A stretch of 64,000 bases of DNA from Diplonema japonicum (Eukaryota; Euglenozoa; Diplonemea; Diplonemida; Diplonemidae): positions 310,001-374,000 of the forward strand of contig OZ025728.1 in assembly GCA_964019335.1 (NCBI GenBank). The letters are read 5' to 3'. The position numbers were made by a program, and so were the translations under genes. Shown here piece after piece: positions 41,701-51,095 of the stretch (the stretch's first letter is position 1; the number at the start of each line of letters is the position of its first letter). The notes beneath the pieces are model-generated. The model was not told the origin of the DNA. It saw only the letters and a program-made list of their open reading frames with translations, and ran no database searches.

Positions 41701-42044
41701 GGTGGGGTGGCGATGAAAGCAGTCCCATTGTACTCCTTGCCCAAGACCACTTGTTTTTGCGTCCTGCAATTTTTCATTTTCGCTCGCGCCGCCGTGATCA
41801 TCTTTTCATCCGCCCTCGTTTTCGTTCCAAGCTCCCAAGCCCCGGTTGCTTCGTCCTTCGTTGGACCCTTTCGTCTTGCCAGCGTCATTGCTCTTCGTAT
41901 TCTAGCATTCTGCTCCTCCACCAAAACCTTTTCGCTCAGCCGCTTTGTCGCCTCCGTGGCTCCCATGTGAAACCCTGTTGGAGCCGTAGCTGATTTTCGC
42001 AGCTCGTGCTCCATTGTCCCCACTGAAAGAGTTATAATTGCCAT
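38757..42044 (-). CDS. CFAP74-like central-apparatus protein with ASH/Ig-like repeats
   Basis: 1,095 aa. The N-terminal ~100 residues are basic and helical (IRRAMTLARRKGPTKDEATG); the rest is a string of about eight ASH/MSP-type beta domains, each with patterns such as VTIYVTLTNVS, KSIVITNNGAL, AELTVRNRGKTSMKV and RPLTITNKGLLPLEIG. Such domains build ciliary proteins like hydin, CFAP65 and CFAP74. The PGQMSAGMSCTLCVKFTPKL segment followed by a DEIKLLAKTGEITIPL stretch fits CFAP74, a C1 microtubule projection protein, best to my knowledge; other ASH proteins remain possible. Translation could start at the ATG at 42044 or ten codons on at MEHELRKS; the first ten codons contain AACTCTTTCAG, which could instead be a splice acceptor. 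Proximity to a dynein gene fits a ciliary role. Confidence 0.65.
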   Translation of the reverse strand: MAIITLSVGTMEHELRKSATAPTGFHMGATEATKRLSEKVLVEEQNARIRRAMTLARRKGPTKDEATGAWELGTKTRADEKMITAARAKMKNCRTQKQVVLGKEYNGTAFIATPPVVTFKDFEVGKEVTIYVTLTNVSWTFNTFMVMDLNMEISDFFELTYDRPGQMSAGMSCTLCVKFTPKLNEDIEDEIKLLAKTGEITIPLQAFTKKVQISVSPEHRPGKGRELNLGPVLLAETTSKSIVITNNGALATYVEMLGDYTEEVQISCSLSNTEPVYLAPYSTCVIELQFAPTSVSDVRCTMLLHFHTDQVDDIPIIIAGQGTEVPVYVDEGSATLDYDCCVVGTLYRAELTVRNRGKTSMKVSPTVPANLQPYFEYAPKMGFVQPGESLAYQVKFRPSRAIFTHLNDGVLTAEAVVSVLGQALPVTYQLRATVTTSKLEFSEPSLNFEACSIGEGCSRPLTITNKGLLPLEIGFLELPNEVSVEPNRGFACLQPGRPKEFTVSVVMGSTGPYERKLKIKTERDEEHCIAVTAVGKRTPLHLSESVIQLPATSMGDRCSVGFVVSNSTSSHQTFEFAPPPGCCLSISPTCGELPPGGHEAVIATFEPLPSISLKEWAASASTSNPSWHTKKTIPCYIKNSERVAVLLELELCVVLPSLVVIGKDDTEQNTTKYTPEKLLEWHGEHGVSAIDFGSIPAYKTSTKTVLLRCLGSHSAPFITALDSYGPIAVVKPPTPLEKGQVCEVVLSFTPATAAVYQEEIVISNNEGNKVFLKAKGIGLAPSLSISLDALPPVEGGVVKAEMGPALPSHVAKQHETRTMHLTSQCGFHTPFSIKFNPDKSEPLNNNGSIPFTATPDHGVVKAGGSAQVVLMFNPDHSYQSYCAEAVCIYGGVDKTIKLSLSGSCFEKSLYIKCPSGLPLRGRIGKEGTALVAHRCTTDDYLSSLCADPLPTRYQYDFAPVFDSNKLLVQEATHTLFVGNVKGSEPRTTAPGELYIDSKELQEAESLGFSFPNLASGKLVLPPGTIDAPFTINFAPKEPSGHLSQGVFTQLPVPNVVINITATITLCLKGGWPACDTPDVSLVLKGSIRIPSEWGK

Positions 42045-42319
42045 GCCGTAAGAGGGGCATGCTAGTGAGTGCTACCAATAAATGTAGAAAATAGTCGAAA
42101 AAGATAAAGGAGCACAAAAAAGAAAGAAAAGAGAGCGTGAGAGAGAGTAAGGTATCGTGTAAGTGAAATGGAATAGAAAAAAAAAATAGACATCTTTGGG
42201 GAAAAAAGGGGGAGAAGAGGGAGCTGAGAATATAGCGGGCTTATCTATGTTCAAAAAGGGTGTGGGATGAAGGGAAGGGGGGAGGAAGTAAGAAGTAAGA
42301 ATACAGAAGTCAGGAGTGT
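42045..42319. other. Intergenic spacer
   Basis: Purine-rich on the plus strand; no gene. Marks the border between the ciliary genes and the tandem secreted-protein array. Confidence 0.5.
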
Positions 42320-43228
42320 CTACCTCCTCCTCCCACCATCATTGTTCTGAACCATCACAGCAGTGATGTCGTTCCCATTGGCGTCGATCTCATCGGAGGT
42401 GCACGTCCGGCACTGTGCGGTATTTCCAAGGGAAGGTCCAATGTTCCTGGGGCAGTTGTTCGTCCTGCAGGTCCCCCTGTTGTGGTCCCACACACAGATC
42501 CCAGGGTGGTTCGGTGTGTTGTGGCAGCTCCCCACAGTCATCCTCGCAGCACAGTGAACAGGCATCCTCGACCCATGCCATGCAAGGAACTCAGTCGTGT
42601 CGCTCGTGTCAAAGTGAACATCCTCACCGTTGGCCATCGACTTCATGAAGGTCACCATGGAGTGCTCCACACCACCAGGAACAAGCCTGAACCTGGGAGC
42701 ACAGTGTGCCGCATCCCAGCCGTTGTCCATCATGAACTTGGGAAGACCACCATTGTTGAAGGAGCACCCAGGACACCTGTACTGGTACACGAAGGCTGTG
42801 CACCCATCCCACTGTTGGCCCCTCCTGGGGTTCGGGGTGGGGCAAGAAAAGGTGATGCGCTTGTTCGCAGGGAACTTCGACTCTGGAACAGTGACATCGT
42901 AGTCGTAGGCGAAGTCAGGGACGTAGCTGAAGATGGAGGTGGTGATGTCTGGCCAGGCCTTCGCCCCGTCTGTGAAGAAGGTGACCCTTGTGTTGGTGCT
43001 GCCGTGTGCATTGGCCTCTGTGTTGCTCACAGTCCCGGTGCAGGTATCTGTCTCACAAGGGTTGCTTCCCCCGCACAGGGTGCACCCGCTGGCACACTGT
43101 GCGACACCATTCACAATAGCGACCGCTTCCTCGGGGTTGGGGCACTTGTTGTCCATCGAGCCCGAGGGGCACTCGTACTTTCCAAACACACTGCCAGCAA
43201 GGGCAAGCACGAGGGCAGCGCGGATCAT
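42320..43228 (-). CDS. Secreted Cys-rich array protein 1 (A type)
   Basis: 302 aa from ATG at 43228. Residues 1-17 (MIRAALVLALAGSVFGK) are a clear signal peptide. A cysteine-rich N-terminal segment (CPSGSMDNKCPNPEEA, CASGCTLCGG) is followed by the shared core from VSNTEANAHGSTNTRVTFF, with conserved FDTSDTTEFLAWHGSRMPVH, then a C-terminal ICVWDHNRGTC / NNCP / CRTCTSDE cluster and a basic tail GGRRR. About 20 cysteines suggest a disulfide-stabilised extracellular protein. No known domain was recognised. It is the left-most copy; the spacer on its upstream side holds a LINE insertion. MIRAA differs from the MSFRVA start of the other A copies. Confidence 0.85.
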   Translation of the reverse strand: MIRAALVLALAGSVFGKYECPSGSMDNKCPNPEEAVAIVNGVAQCASGCTLCGGSNPCETDTCTGTVSNTEANAHGSTNTRVTFFTDGAKAWPDITTSIFSYVPDFAYDYDVTVPESKFPANKRITFSCPTPNPRRGQQWDGCTAFVYQYRCPGCSFNNGGLPKFMMDNGWDAAHCAPRFRLVPGGVEHSMVTFMKSMANGEDVHFDTSDTTEFLAWHGSRMPVHCAARMTVGSCHNTPNHPGICVWDHNRGTCRTNNCPRNIGPSLGNTAQCRTCTSDEIDANGNDITAVMVQNNDGGRRR

Positions 43229-43787
43229 CTTTTCTTGTATGAAATGGGAATCCCTGTGGTTGCAGTTACCGACACTGTAATGGCGCTCTACCGACGTGAA
43301 CAGTAACTAAGAAGAGTCAGCTGCCTGTGGGACCTTTGGTCTGCTTGCCCATAGGGCAAGCATTAACTAACAACGACTAAACAACAGCATTTCTTTTTTT
43401 GTTCCGTTGACAGTCCGACTGTCTAACACGCGATGGACGAGGACATTGGTCGTAGGCTGGGGCTGGCTGCCTTACCCCGAGAGCACAACAAGCAGCGGGA
43501 GGGAAAGAAAAAAAAAAGCAAGAGATAGTACAAAAAGAAAAGGTTTCACTATTGCGGGAGGAATAGTGCGATGTAGTGTAGGGAGAGAAGTCAAAAAAAC
43601 AAAAAAAAAAAAGAAGAAGAAAGACGGAGTTGACCATCAGTCCGTGCAGTACAACTGCAAGAACATCTATTAGACCTCAAGTGTCGCAGTGCCGTCATCC
43701 GCTGGAATCGAGGTCCGTTTACATAGTTGACTTGCTCTAAAGAAAGGAAAAAGAAAAGAAAAGGAGAAACAATAGAATTTGCAGGTA

Positions 43788-43800
<13 letters not shown>
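43229..43800. other. Array spacer left of LINE
   Basis: Holds two small perfect hairpins, GCTTGCCC-ATA-GGGCAAGC (43343-43361) and GACAGT-CCG-ACTGTC (43409-43423), and ends in AATTTGCAGGTATGC, a motif found in the uninterrupted spacer near 51004. No gene seen. Confidence 0.5.
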
Positions 43801-43819
<19 letters not shown>

Positions 43820-43831
43820 AGAGAGACATTT

Positions 43832-43866
43832 AAGGGTACCTGCGGTATGTGGCAGGACGCCTGAAG
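43832..43866 (-). repeat. LINE 3'-tail stem-loop
   Basis: On the minus strand CCTGC-CACATACC-GCAGG forms a 5-bp stem. The same motif with CCTGT-CACATACT-GCAGG occurs alone at 62783-62825 and 63952-63993. The change of C-G to U-G keeps the pairing. Confidence 0.6.
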
Positions 43867-43875
43867 AGTCTCAAT

Positions 43876-45868
43876 CTATCTCTTGATCGAACCTTTCTGC
43901 TGTGGTGTGGCCTTCGGCCCCTCGTTCACCCTCCTCGGTACCTTAGGTATAAAACCCTCAACCGAGTTGGTAAGGACACAATAGTTGTACAGTTGTTTCT
44001 CAAGGATGTGGCGGGTCACCGGGGAGGCGAATACCGGTCTAGAGGAGTAGCCCCTTACGGAGCTGTTGTAGTAACCCAACGTGCGCAGGGAGTGGACAGA
44101 AACTACTGACGCAGCTGGGATGAGGGGCGCTATGCCCTTACTGGTGTGGATGCGTTCTAGTGCCGTTATCACCCGGCCTATTACACGCGCGCTCACTTGG
44201 ATGTCCTCACCCTCTTCACAAGGTGAGAGTCCCACCGTGGCAATGAAGTCTATGGCCAGCTCAAGCCTGGAGACCTGTCCACCTGTCGTGCCCCAATGAA
44301 GGGCAGAGAGCCATCGGATGACGTGCGGGATGAGCCGTGGGAGGCACTGTTGCCTCAAACCATTGTCGTAGTACCACCTCAGTGACCGTGGCTTGAGCAA
44401 ACTCCCCTTCTCGAAAGGCCTGTTCCACAGGTGAACGCTGAAGTCCATCGTCTTTTTCCGTGCAAAGGTGAGTTGTAAGCTACCAGTGATCTCCGCCATC
44501 ATCAGCTGCAACTCGGCAGTGTCCAGCCCGAGTCCCACTGTCGCGATGCCGTGCAGTTGCGTGCACCGGGGCCACTGGTTACGTTGTGTGCACAGCGCTG
44601 CCCGCGTCTCGGAAGCTGTCCTGATGTGCTCGTGCGCCTGACAGTCCCAGAGGGTGTGCTCCAGGAGTCTCGCCGTGTGTTCCGAAATGTCGAAAGTAGC
44701 GTCGCAGCCCATGCATTTCGTCCGCCCCCCGACCGTGTCGTTGATGATCTTGGGGTGGAACGGGAAAACAGCCCCAGTTATCACTTGCAGGACCCTTCGT
44801 GCTTTGGGAGGGTTGCGGTTCGCCAGGTGCAGGTGTAGCCCGTTGGTTGCCACTTCGTCGATGTCGCCCGTCCCCTGAAAGGAGGGTCTGCTCTCCACGA
44901 GGTTCGCTCGCAGGTGGACCTTCAGGAGCTTCCTGACCTCATGCTTCAGTGCCCCAGGCTCTAGGGGGACCCATTGCCGCGCGAAATGCGCCCAGCTGGA
45001 CCCTAGTTCCTCCAGCAGCTCGTGGGTCTGTCCGAGTATCCCGCGCGGGGCGAGGGGGTTTCCGTTCCGGGCGGCCTCCTTGTAGCCGTCTCTGCACGCC
45101 CTGACGAGTGAACTGGACTCACCGTCGCTCCTCATCATCCGCGCAAACGTTGTGATCCTGCGGTATGCGGCTGCTGAGTACGGGTCCAGCCTGTGTCCTT
45201 TGAAAGCCACCCCGAGGAGGGCGCCTGACGAGCGTGTTGGGTTGTGTGGGCCCCATATGCAAGAGGTAATCTTCTTCCTGAGGGAGTCCAAGAGCGAGTC
45301 CGTGGGTGGTGTGTAGAGCACTCCGTAGAGCGCCGCAGGTAGGATGCAGTCTTCTATCAGTTGGGCCTTACGCGTTCTCGTGATTTGGGTCACTGTGAGC
45401 CTGTCGACAGCATCCAGCGCCGTGGCGATCCTTGTGTTCTTCGTCCTGGTGGGCTGCAGGCACACCGTACACCCCAACATAGTTACGCTTTTCACCGTAT
45501 CGAATAAGGTGCCCCTCATCGCCAGCCTGCTTCTGTACCCCTTCTTGGTGCTAAAGGCCTTAGTTTTCCCCGGGTGTACCGACATGTTCGTCAAGCGGCA
45601 GAGCTCGTCCAGCAAGATATGGAACTCTGGACCGCCTTCTCCGAGATCCTAGAGAAGAGGTATAGGTCGTCCGCGTAGGAGATGGGTAGGACTTCAGGGA
45701 ATGTGGTGACGCATCGCCTGGTGTAGGCAGCGAGGATGGCGTTGATGAAGACGGGTGAGATAGGGCAGCCCTGGAGGATTCCGTTTGTGGTGCGAAACAC
45801 CTCCCCTACCCCCGCCTGGAAGCGCAAACGCCGGTCGAGGTTGGCGTACATGGATCTCAGCGGCCTTA
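43876..45868 (-). pseudogene. LINE reverse transcriptase, C-terminal part, frameshifted
   Basis: The frame 45868-45591 holds the palm motifs GILQGCPISPVFINAIL and ISYADDLYLF (the YADD active site). A frameshift near 45630 moves coding into the frame 45615-43876, which continues with MSVHPGKTKAF, the thumb (QLIEDCILPAALYGVLY), a long helical region and a zinc-knuckle-like CMGCDATFDISEHTA segment ending in H and C residues, as in RT zinc-binding domains. It ends in KGSIKR and a stop. Truncation at the 5' side and the frameshift make it inactive. Confidence 0.8.
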
Positions 45869-45977
45869 AAAAAGGAAAGAAAGGAAAATTGCGTAGAGAG
45901 GCTTTTATTTAAAATTGCTCTTTATCTCGTTATACAGGTGGTGCTACATGTGGGGAAGACCTTCCCCCGTGCTTGTT

Positions 45978-46889
45978 CTACCTCCTCCTCCCACCATCAT
46001 TGTTCTGAACCATCACAGCAGTGATGTCGTTCCCATTGGCGTCGATCTCATCGGAGGTGCACGTCCGGCACTGTGCGGTATTTCCAAGGGAAGGTCCATT
46101 GTTCCTGGGGCAGTTGTTCGTCTTGCAAGTGCCACTGCTGTGGTCCCACACACAGATCCCAGGGTGGTTCGGTGTGTTGTGGCAGCTCCCCACAGTCATC
46201 CTCGCCTCGCAGTGAACAGGCATCCTCGACCCATGCCATGCAAGGAACTCAGTCGTGTCGCTCGTGTCAAAGTGAACATCCTCACCGTTGGCCATCGACT
46301 TCATGAAGGTCACCATGGAGTGCTCCACACCACCAGGAACAAGCCTGAACCTGGGAGCACAGTACATGGCCTCCCAGCCGTTGTCCATCATGTACTTGGG
46401 AAGACCACCATTGTTGAAGGAGCACCCAGGACACCTGTACTGGTACACGAAGGCTGTGCACCCATCCCACTGTTGGCCCCTCCTGGGGTTCGGGGTGGGG
46501 CAAGAAAAGGTGATGCGCTTGTTCGCAGGGAACTTCGACTCTGGAACAGTGACATCGTAGTCGTAGGCGAAGTCAGGGACGTAGCTGAAGATGGAGGTGG
46601 TGATGTCTGGCCAGGCCTTCGCCCCGTCTGTGAAGAAGGTGACCCTTGTGTTGGTGCTGCCGTGTGCATTGGCCTCTGTGTTGCTCACAGTCCCGGTGCA
46701 GGTATCTGTCTCACAAGGGTTGCTTCCCCCGCACAGGGTGCACCCGCTGGCACACTGTGCGACACCATTCACAATAGCGACCGCTTCCTCAGGGTTGGGG
46801 CACTTGTTGTCCATCGAGCCCGAGGGGCACTCGTACTTTCCAAACACACTGCCAGCAAGGGCAAGCACGAGGGCAACGCGGAACGACAT
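45978..46889 (-). CDS. Secreted Cys-rich array protein 2 (A type)
   Basis: 303 aa, ATG at 46889 (MSFRVALVLALAGSVFGK signal peptide). Same domain order as protein 1, with KYMMDNGWEAMYCAP in the core and ICVWDHSSGTCKTNNCPR near the C-terminus; ends in NNDGGRRR. The core variant WEAMYC is shared with the B-type copies, while the N-terminus is A-type, an example of cassette mixing. It lies just upstream of the LINE-disrupted spacer. Function unknown. Confidence 0.85.
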   Translation of the reverse strand: MSFRVALVLALAGSVFGKYECPSGSMDNKCPNPEEAVAIVNGVAQCASGCTLCGGSNPCETDTCTGTVSNTEANAHGSTNTRVTFFTDGAKAWPDITTSIFSYVPDFAYDYDVTVPESKFPANKRITFSCPTPNPRRGQQWDGCTAFVYQYRCPGCSFNNGGLPKYMMDNGWEAMYCAPRFRLVPGGVEHSMVTFMKSMANGEDVHFDTSDTTEFLAWHGSRMPVHCEARMTVGSCHNTPNHPGICVWDHSSGTCKTNNCPRNNGPSLGNTAQCRTCTSDEIDANGNDITAVMVQNNDGGRRR

Positions 46890-47401
46890 TTTATTTGTGT
46901 AAATGGGAATCCCTCACAGTGACTAAACACGAAAGTAACGAAAAATAGAAACTAGAGAAAACCATTCGAAAGAAAGAAACGATGGGGCGGCGCAAACGAC
47001 GTGTACCAGAGGAATGGTGGGGGGTTATGTGTAAATTTGAAAGAAGAACCATAAAGGGAAGGGAAAAGAAACAAAAAGGGTATCACTTGTGCATGCCCTC
47101 TTGACGGGAAGGTGGGGTGAGGGGGTGGGTTAGAAATGCAGCCGCTTGCTCACCGTGCGGGAGCTTGTTTAGAAGAGAAACCTAAAACATGTCATGTGCG
47201 CAGCAGGTACGAACTAATCGTTTTAGATAAGAAAATTAGATTGCACCACACAAGGCCCGGTTCCCAACGACTGCTTGCAGTGTTTATAATAGGTGGGGTC
47301 GAAAACAAAAGGGAGGGAGGGAGAAAAATATAAATAGAAAATAGCAAAATATGCATGTACATCTTAGTTAATGAACTTTGAACCACGAGCCTATCGCTTG
47401 C
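46890..47401. other. Array spacer
   Basis: No gene seen. The end before the next gene (AAAATATGCATGTACATCTT and on) is repeated before the C-type gene at 52977-53032. Confidence 0.5.
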
Positions 47402-48337
47402 CTACCTCCTGGTGCCTTGAGAGCCCTGAACCATCACAGCAGTGATGTCGTTCCCATTGGCGTCGATCTCATCGGAGGTGCACGTCTGGCACTGTTGAGC
47501 ATTCCCGAAGGACGGGCCGTAGCTCCTCTTGCAGTTGTTCTTCCTGCACACGCCCTGGTTGTGGTCCCACACACAGATCCCAGGGTGGTTCGGTGTGTTG
47601 TGGCAGCTCCCCACAGTCATCCTCGCCTCGCAGTGAACAGGCATCCTCGACCCATGCCATGCAAGGAACTCAGTCGTGTCGCTTGTGTCAAAGTGAACAT
47701 CCTCACCACTGGCCATCGACTTCATGAAGGTCACCATGGAGTGCTCCACACCACCAGGAACAAGCCTGAACCTGGGAGCACAGTACATGGCCTCCCAGCC
47801 GTTGTCCATCATGTACTTGGGAAGACCACCATTGTTGAAGGAGCACCCAGGACACCTGTACTGGTACACGAAGGCTGTGCACCCATCCCACTGTTGGCCC
47901 CTCCTGGGGTTCGGGGTGGGGCAAGAAAAGGTGATGCGCTTGTTCGCAGGGAACTTCGACTCTGGAACAGTGACATCGTAGTCGTAGGCGAAGTCAGGGA
48001 CGTAGCTGAAGATGGAGGTGGTGATGTCTGGCCAGGCCTTCGCCCCGTCTGTGAAGAAGGTGACCCTTGTGTTGGTGCTGCCGTGTGCATTGGCCTCTGT
48101 GTTGCTCACCTCGCCTTTGAGCTTTGGCATCTCGTCGCACCAGTCCCCACTGCTCCCCAACCCGCACAGGGTGCACATCTTTGACGCGCAGTACGGGACG
48201 CCGTTCCTCGTGATGATGTCGTCACCGACCTTCTCACACTGGTTGTGGTCCTTGTTGCTGCTGTGTCCGGGGCATGAGAATTGCATTGCAGCACATCCCT
48301 GTGCCAGGGCAGCAAGAACTAGTGCTTTCTTTAACAT
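47402..48337 (-). CDS. Secreted Cys-rich array protein 3 (B type)
   Basis: 311 aa. I take the ATG at 48337 (MLKKALVLAALAQGCAAMQF) rather than one 17 codons upstream, because it gives a standard signal peptide and matches copy 5. The N-terminal cysteine segment (CPGHSSNKDHNQCEKVGDD, CTLCGLGSSGDWC) is unlike the A type, but the shared core is the same. The C-terminal cassette reads CVWDHNQGVCRKNNCKRS and the tail is QGSQGTRR. Almost identical to copy 5. Confidence 0.85.
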   Translation of the reverse strand: MLKKALVLAALAQGCAAMQFSCPGHSSNKDHNQCEKVGDDIITRNGVPYCASKMCTLCGLGSSGDWCDEMPKLKGEVSNTEANAHGSTNTRVTFFTDGAKAWPDITTSIFSYVPDFAYDYDVTVPESKFPANKRITFSCPTPNPRRGQQWDGCTAFVYQYRCPGCSFNNGGLPKYMMDNGWEAMYCAPRFRLVPGGVEHSMVTFMKSMASGEDVHFDTSDTTEFLAWHGSRMPVHCEARMTVGSCHNTPNHPGICVWDHNQGVCRKNNCKRSYGPSFGNAQQCQTCTSDEIDANGNDITAVMVQGSQGTRR

Positions 48338-48568
48338 GTTCTTGTGAATAGGGCCTGGGTTGCAAGGTGAACGAATGAATAGCATCATAACAATTGAAAA
48401 GCAGGTATGCTAAAAGGGAAACAAAAAGAAAGTGAAGAGAGCAAAGAAGAAAAATATGTAAGAAAGAAGAAAAGAGAGGGAGTGCTATAATGTACAATAG
48501 TTCGTTTATCGCCTGTAAAGCTTTTGAGAGATTCTAAAAGTTTCTACTTAAAAAGAAACAACCTCTCA

Positions 48569-49450
48569 CTATATCACAGGAGTGATGTCGTTCCCATTGG
48601 CGTCGATCTCATCGGAGGTGCACGTCTGGCACTGTGCGGTATTTCCAAGGGAAGGTCCAATGTTCCTGGGGCAGTTGTTCGTCCTGCAGGTCCCCCTGTT
48701 GTGGTCCCACACACAGATCCCAGGGTGGTTCGGTGTGTTGTGGCAGCTCCCCACAGTCATCCTCGCCTCGCAGTGAACAGGCATCCTCGACCCATGCCAT
48801 GCAAGGAACTCAGTCGTGTCGCTCGTGTCAAAGTGAACATCCTCACCGTTGGCCATCGACTTCATGAAGGTCACCATGGAGTGCTCCACACCACCAGGAA
48901 CAAGCCTGAACCTGGGAGCACAGTGTGCCGCATCCCAGCCGTTGTCCATCATGTACTTGGGAAGACCACCATTGTTGAAGGAGCACCCAGGACACCTGTA
49001 CTGGTACACGAAGGCTGTGCACCCATCCCACTGCTGGCCCCTCCTGGGGTTCGGGGTGGGGCAAGAAAAAGTGATGCGCTTGTTCGCAGGGAACTTCGAC
49101 TCTGGAACAGTGACATCGTAGTCGTAGGCGAAGTCAGGGACGTAGCTGAAGATGGAGGTGGTGATGTCTGGCCAAGCCTTCGCCCCGTCTGTGAAGAAGG
49201 TGACCCTTGTGTTGGTGCTGCCGTGCGCATTGGCCTCTGTGTTGCTCACAGTCCCGGTGCAGGTATCTGTCTCACAAGGGTTGCTTCCCCCGCACAGGGT
49301 GCACCCGCTGGCACACTGTGCGACACCATTCACAATAGCGACCGCTTCCTCAGGGTTGGGGCACTTGTTGTCCATCGAGCCCGAGGGGCACTCGTACTTT
49401 CCAAACACACTGCCAGCAAGGGCAAGCACGAGGGCAACGCGGAACGACAT
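48569..49450 (-). CDS. Secreted Cys-rich array protein 4 (A type, altered end)
   Basis: 293 aa from ATG at 49450 with the MSFRVALVLALAG signal peptide. The body matches copy 6. It ends early, in NGNDITPVI and a stop, where other copies continue AVMVQ and a basic tail. The change lies at a breakpoint in the last codons; the sequence beyond differs from all other copies. Loss of only ten residues may be tolerated. Core variant WDAAHC. Confidence 0.82.
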   Translation of the reverse strand: MSFRVALVLALAGSVFGKYECPSGSMDNKCPNPEEAVAIVNGVAQCASGCTLCGGSNPCETDTCTGTVSNTEANAHGSTNTRVTFFTDGAKAWPDITTSIFSYVPDFAYDYDVTVPESKFPANKRITFSCPTPNPRRGQQWDGCTAFVYQYRCPGCSFNNGGLPKYMMDNGWDAAHCAPRFRLVPGGVEHSMVTFMKSMANGEDVHFDTSDTTEFLAWHGSRMPVHCEARMTVGSCHNTPNHPGICVWDHNRGTCRTNNCPRNIGPSLGNTAQCQTCTSDEIDANGNDITPVI

Positions 49451-49875
49451 CAGTAAATTTCTTCTTTCTTTCTTCTGTGTAAAAGGGTATTCCCTGTATT
49501 TGTTATTTCGCTAATCTAAAGCAAAGCCCTTGACTATTTCACATCAGCTGGGTGTGTTGCTAATCAAAGACCACCAACTACAAGGTCACACTGCAAACGA
49601 TTTGCTTGGTACAAACAATGAAAGCAAATAACAAAGGAGAGGGATGAATTAGTTGTGTAAATGTATGCAGTATAGCGGCACAGGGCACCTTAAGGAGCAT
49701 CGGATAAAAGGAGGAAAGCATGTTAACACACAGCCCTCTGCCTCGTGCTTATTTATTTTAAGGAAACATTGTCATGAGCAACCCTGTGTCCAGGGCTGCT
49801 ATGAACCAGTTGTGCGCGATATATATATTCAACAGCACCTCACGAGAAGGTGAGGCTTCAGCCCACCTCGATCAT
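49451..49875. repeat. Duplicated array spacer, copy 1
   Basis: About 425 bp reading as identical to 52008-52435. It links the start of an A-type gene with the end of a B-type gene. No ORF of note. Confidence 0.85.
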
Positions 49876-50811
49876 CTACCTCCTGGTGCCTTGAGAGCCC
49901 TGAACCATCACAGCAGTGATGTCGTTCCCATTGGCGTCGATCTCATCGGAGGTGCACGTCTGGCACTGTTGAGCATTCCCGAAGGACGGGCCGTAGCTCC
50001 TCTTGCAGTTGTTCTTCCTGCACACGCCCTGGTTGTGGTCCCACACACAGATCCCAGGGTGGTTCGGTGTGTTGTGGCAGCTCCCCACAGTCATCCTCGC
50101 CTCGCAGTGAACAGGCATCCTCGACCCATGCCATGCAAGGAACTCAGTCGTGTCGCTTGTGTCAAAGTGAACATCCTCACCACTGGCCATCGACTTCATG
50201 AAGGTCACCATGGAGTGCTCCACACCACCAGGAACAAGCCTGAACCTGGGAGCACAGTACATGGCCTCCCAGCCGTTGTCCATCATGTACTTGGGAAGAC
50301 CACCATTGTTGAAGGAGCACCCAGGACACCTGTACTGGTACACGAAGGCTGTGCACCCATCCCACTGTTGGCCCCTCCTGGGGTTCGGGGTGGGGCAAGA
50401 AAAGGTGATGCGCTTGTTCGCAGGGAACTTCGACTCTGGAACAGTGACATCGTAGTCGTAGGCGAAGTCAGGGACGTAGCTGAAGATGGAGGTGGTGATG
50501 TCTGGCCAGGCCTTCGCCCCGTCTGTGAAGAAGGTGACCCTTGTGTTGGTGCTGCCGTGTGCATTGGCCTCTGTGTTGCTCACCTCGCCTTTGAGCTTTG
50601 GCATCTCGTCGCACCAGTCCCCACTGCTCCCCAACCCGCACAGGGTGCACATCTTTGACGCGCAGTACGGGACGCCGTTCCTCGTGATGATGTCGTCACC
50701 GACCTTCTCACACTGGTTGTGGTCCTTGTTGCTGCTGTGTCCGGGGCATGAGAATTGCATTGCAGCACATCCCTGTGCCAGGGCAGCAAGAACTAGTGCT
50801 TTCTTGAACAT
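49876..50811 (-). CDS. Secreted Cys-rich array protein 5 (B type)
   Basis: 311 aa, ATG at 50811 (MFKKALVLAALAQGC signal peptide). Differs from copy 3 by Phe for Leu at residue 2 and little else. Cysteine pattern, core and GSQGTRR tail are the same. Near-identity of alternate copies (3 with 5, 4 with 6) shows that the duplicating unit contained one A and one B gene. Confidence 0.86.
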   Translation of the reverse strand: MFKKALVLAALAQGCAAMQFSCPGHSSNKDHNQCEKVGDDIITRNGVPYCASKMCTLCGLGSSGDWCDEMPKLKGEVSNTEANAHGSTNTRVTFFTDGAKAWPDITTSIFSYVPDFAYDYDVTVPESKFPANKRITFSCPTPNPRRGQQWDGCTAFVYQYRCPGCSFNNGGLPKYMMDNGWEAMYCAPRFRLVPGGVEHSMVTFMKSMASGEDVHFDTSDTTEFLAWHGSRMPVHCEARMTVGSCHNTPNHPGICVWDHNQGVCRKNNCKRSYGPSFGNAQQCQTCTSDEIDANGNDITAVMVQGSQGTRR

Positions 50812-51095
50812 GTTCTTGTGAATGGAAAGTTCCTATTGAATTGCTTCGTGAAATGGAGTATTTATTAAAAGAAAATGGGAGGCACTAGTAGAGAAAAGTT
50901 CAAACGGATAACTACTATCATCATCTCAGATAGGGGACACTTCCGGTCAAACATTTTTGAAAAGGTCATTTCAACTTCATCTCTAAATGGGAAATAAAAA
51001 AGGAATTTGCAGGTATGCTAAAAGGAAATAGTAGTGAAAAGGAAGGGCGGTGCTTTATCTCTTTATACAAATGGTGCTACATTCTGTCAGGCTTC

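Larger units (their letters stand above)
43801..45868 (-). mobile_element. 5'-truncated LINE (non-LTR retrotransposon)
   Basis: Starts on the minus strand inside the RT palm at about 45868 and ends after the stop with a stem-loop (43832-43866) and an A/T homopolymer. It splits a spacer that is continuous at 51000-51075: AATTTGCAGGTATGC lies on one side and CTTTATCTCGTTATACA on the other. 5' truncation is the usual result of target-primed reverse transcription. No endonuclease domain is left. Confidence 0.8.

Noticed and set aside
43400-43460. Anticodon-loop-like CTAACACG, possible tRNA-Val
   Set aside because: Flanking bases do not form an anticodon stem or cloverleaf.
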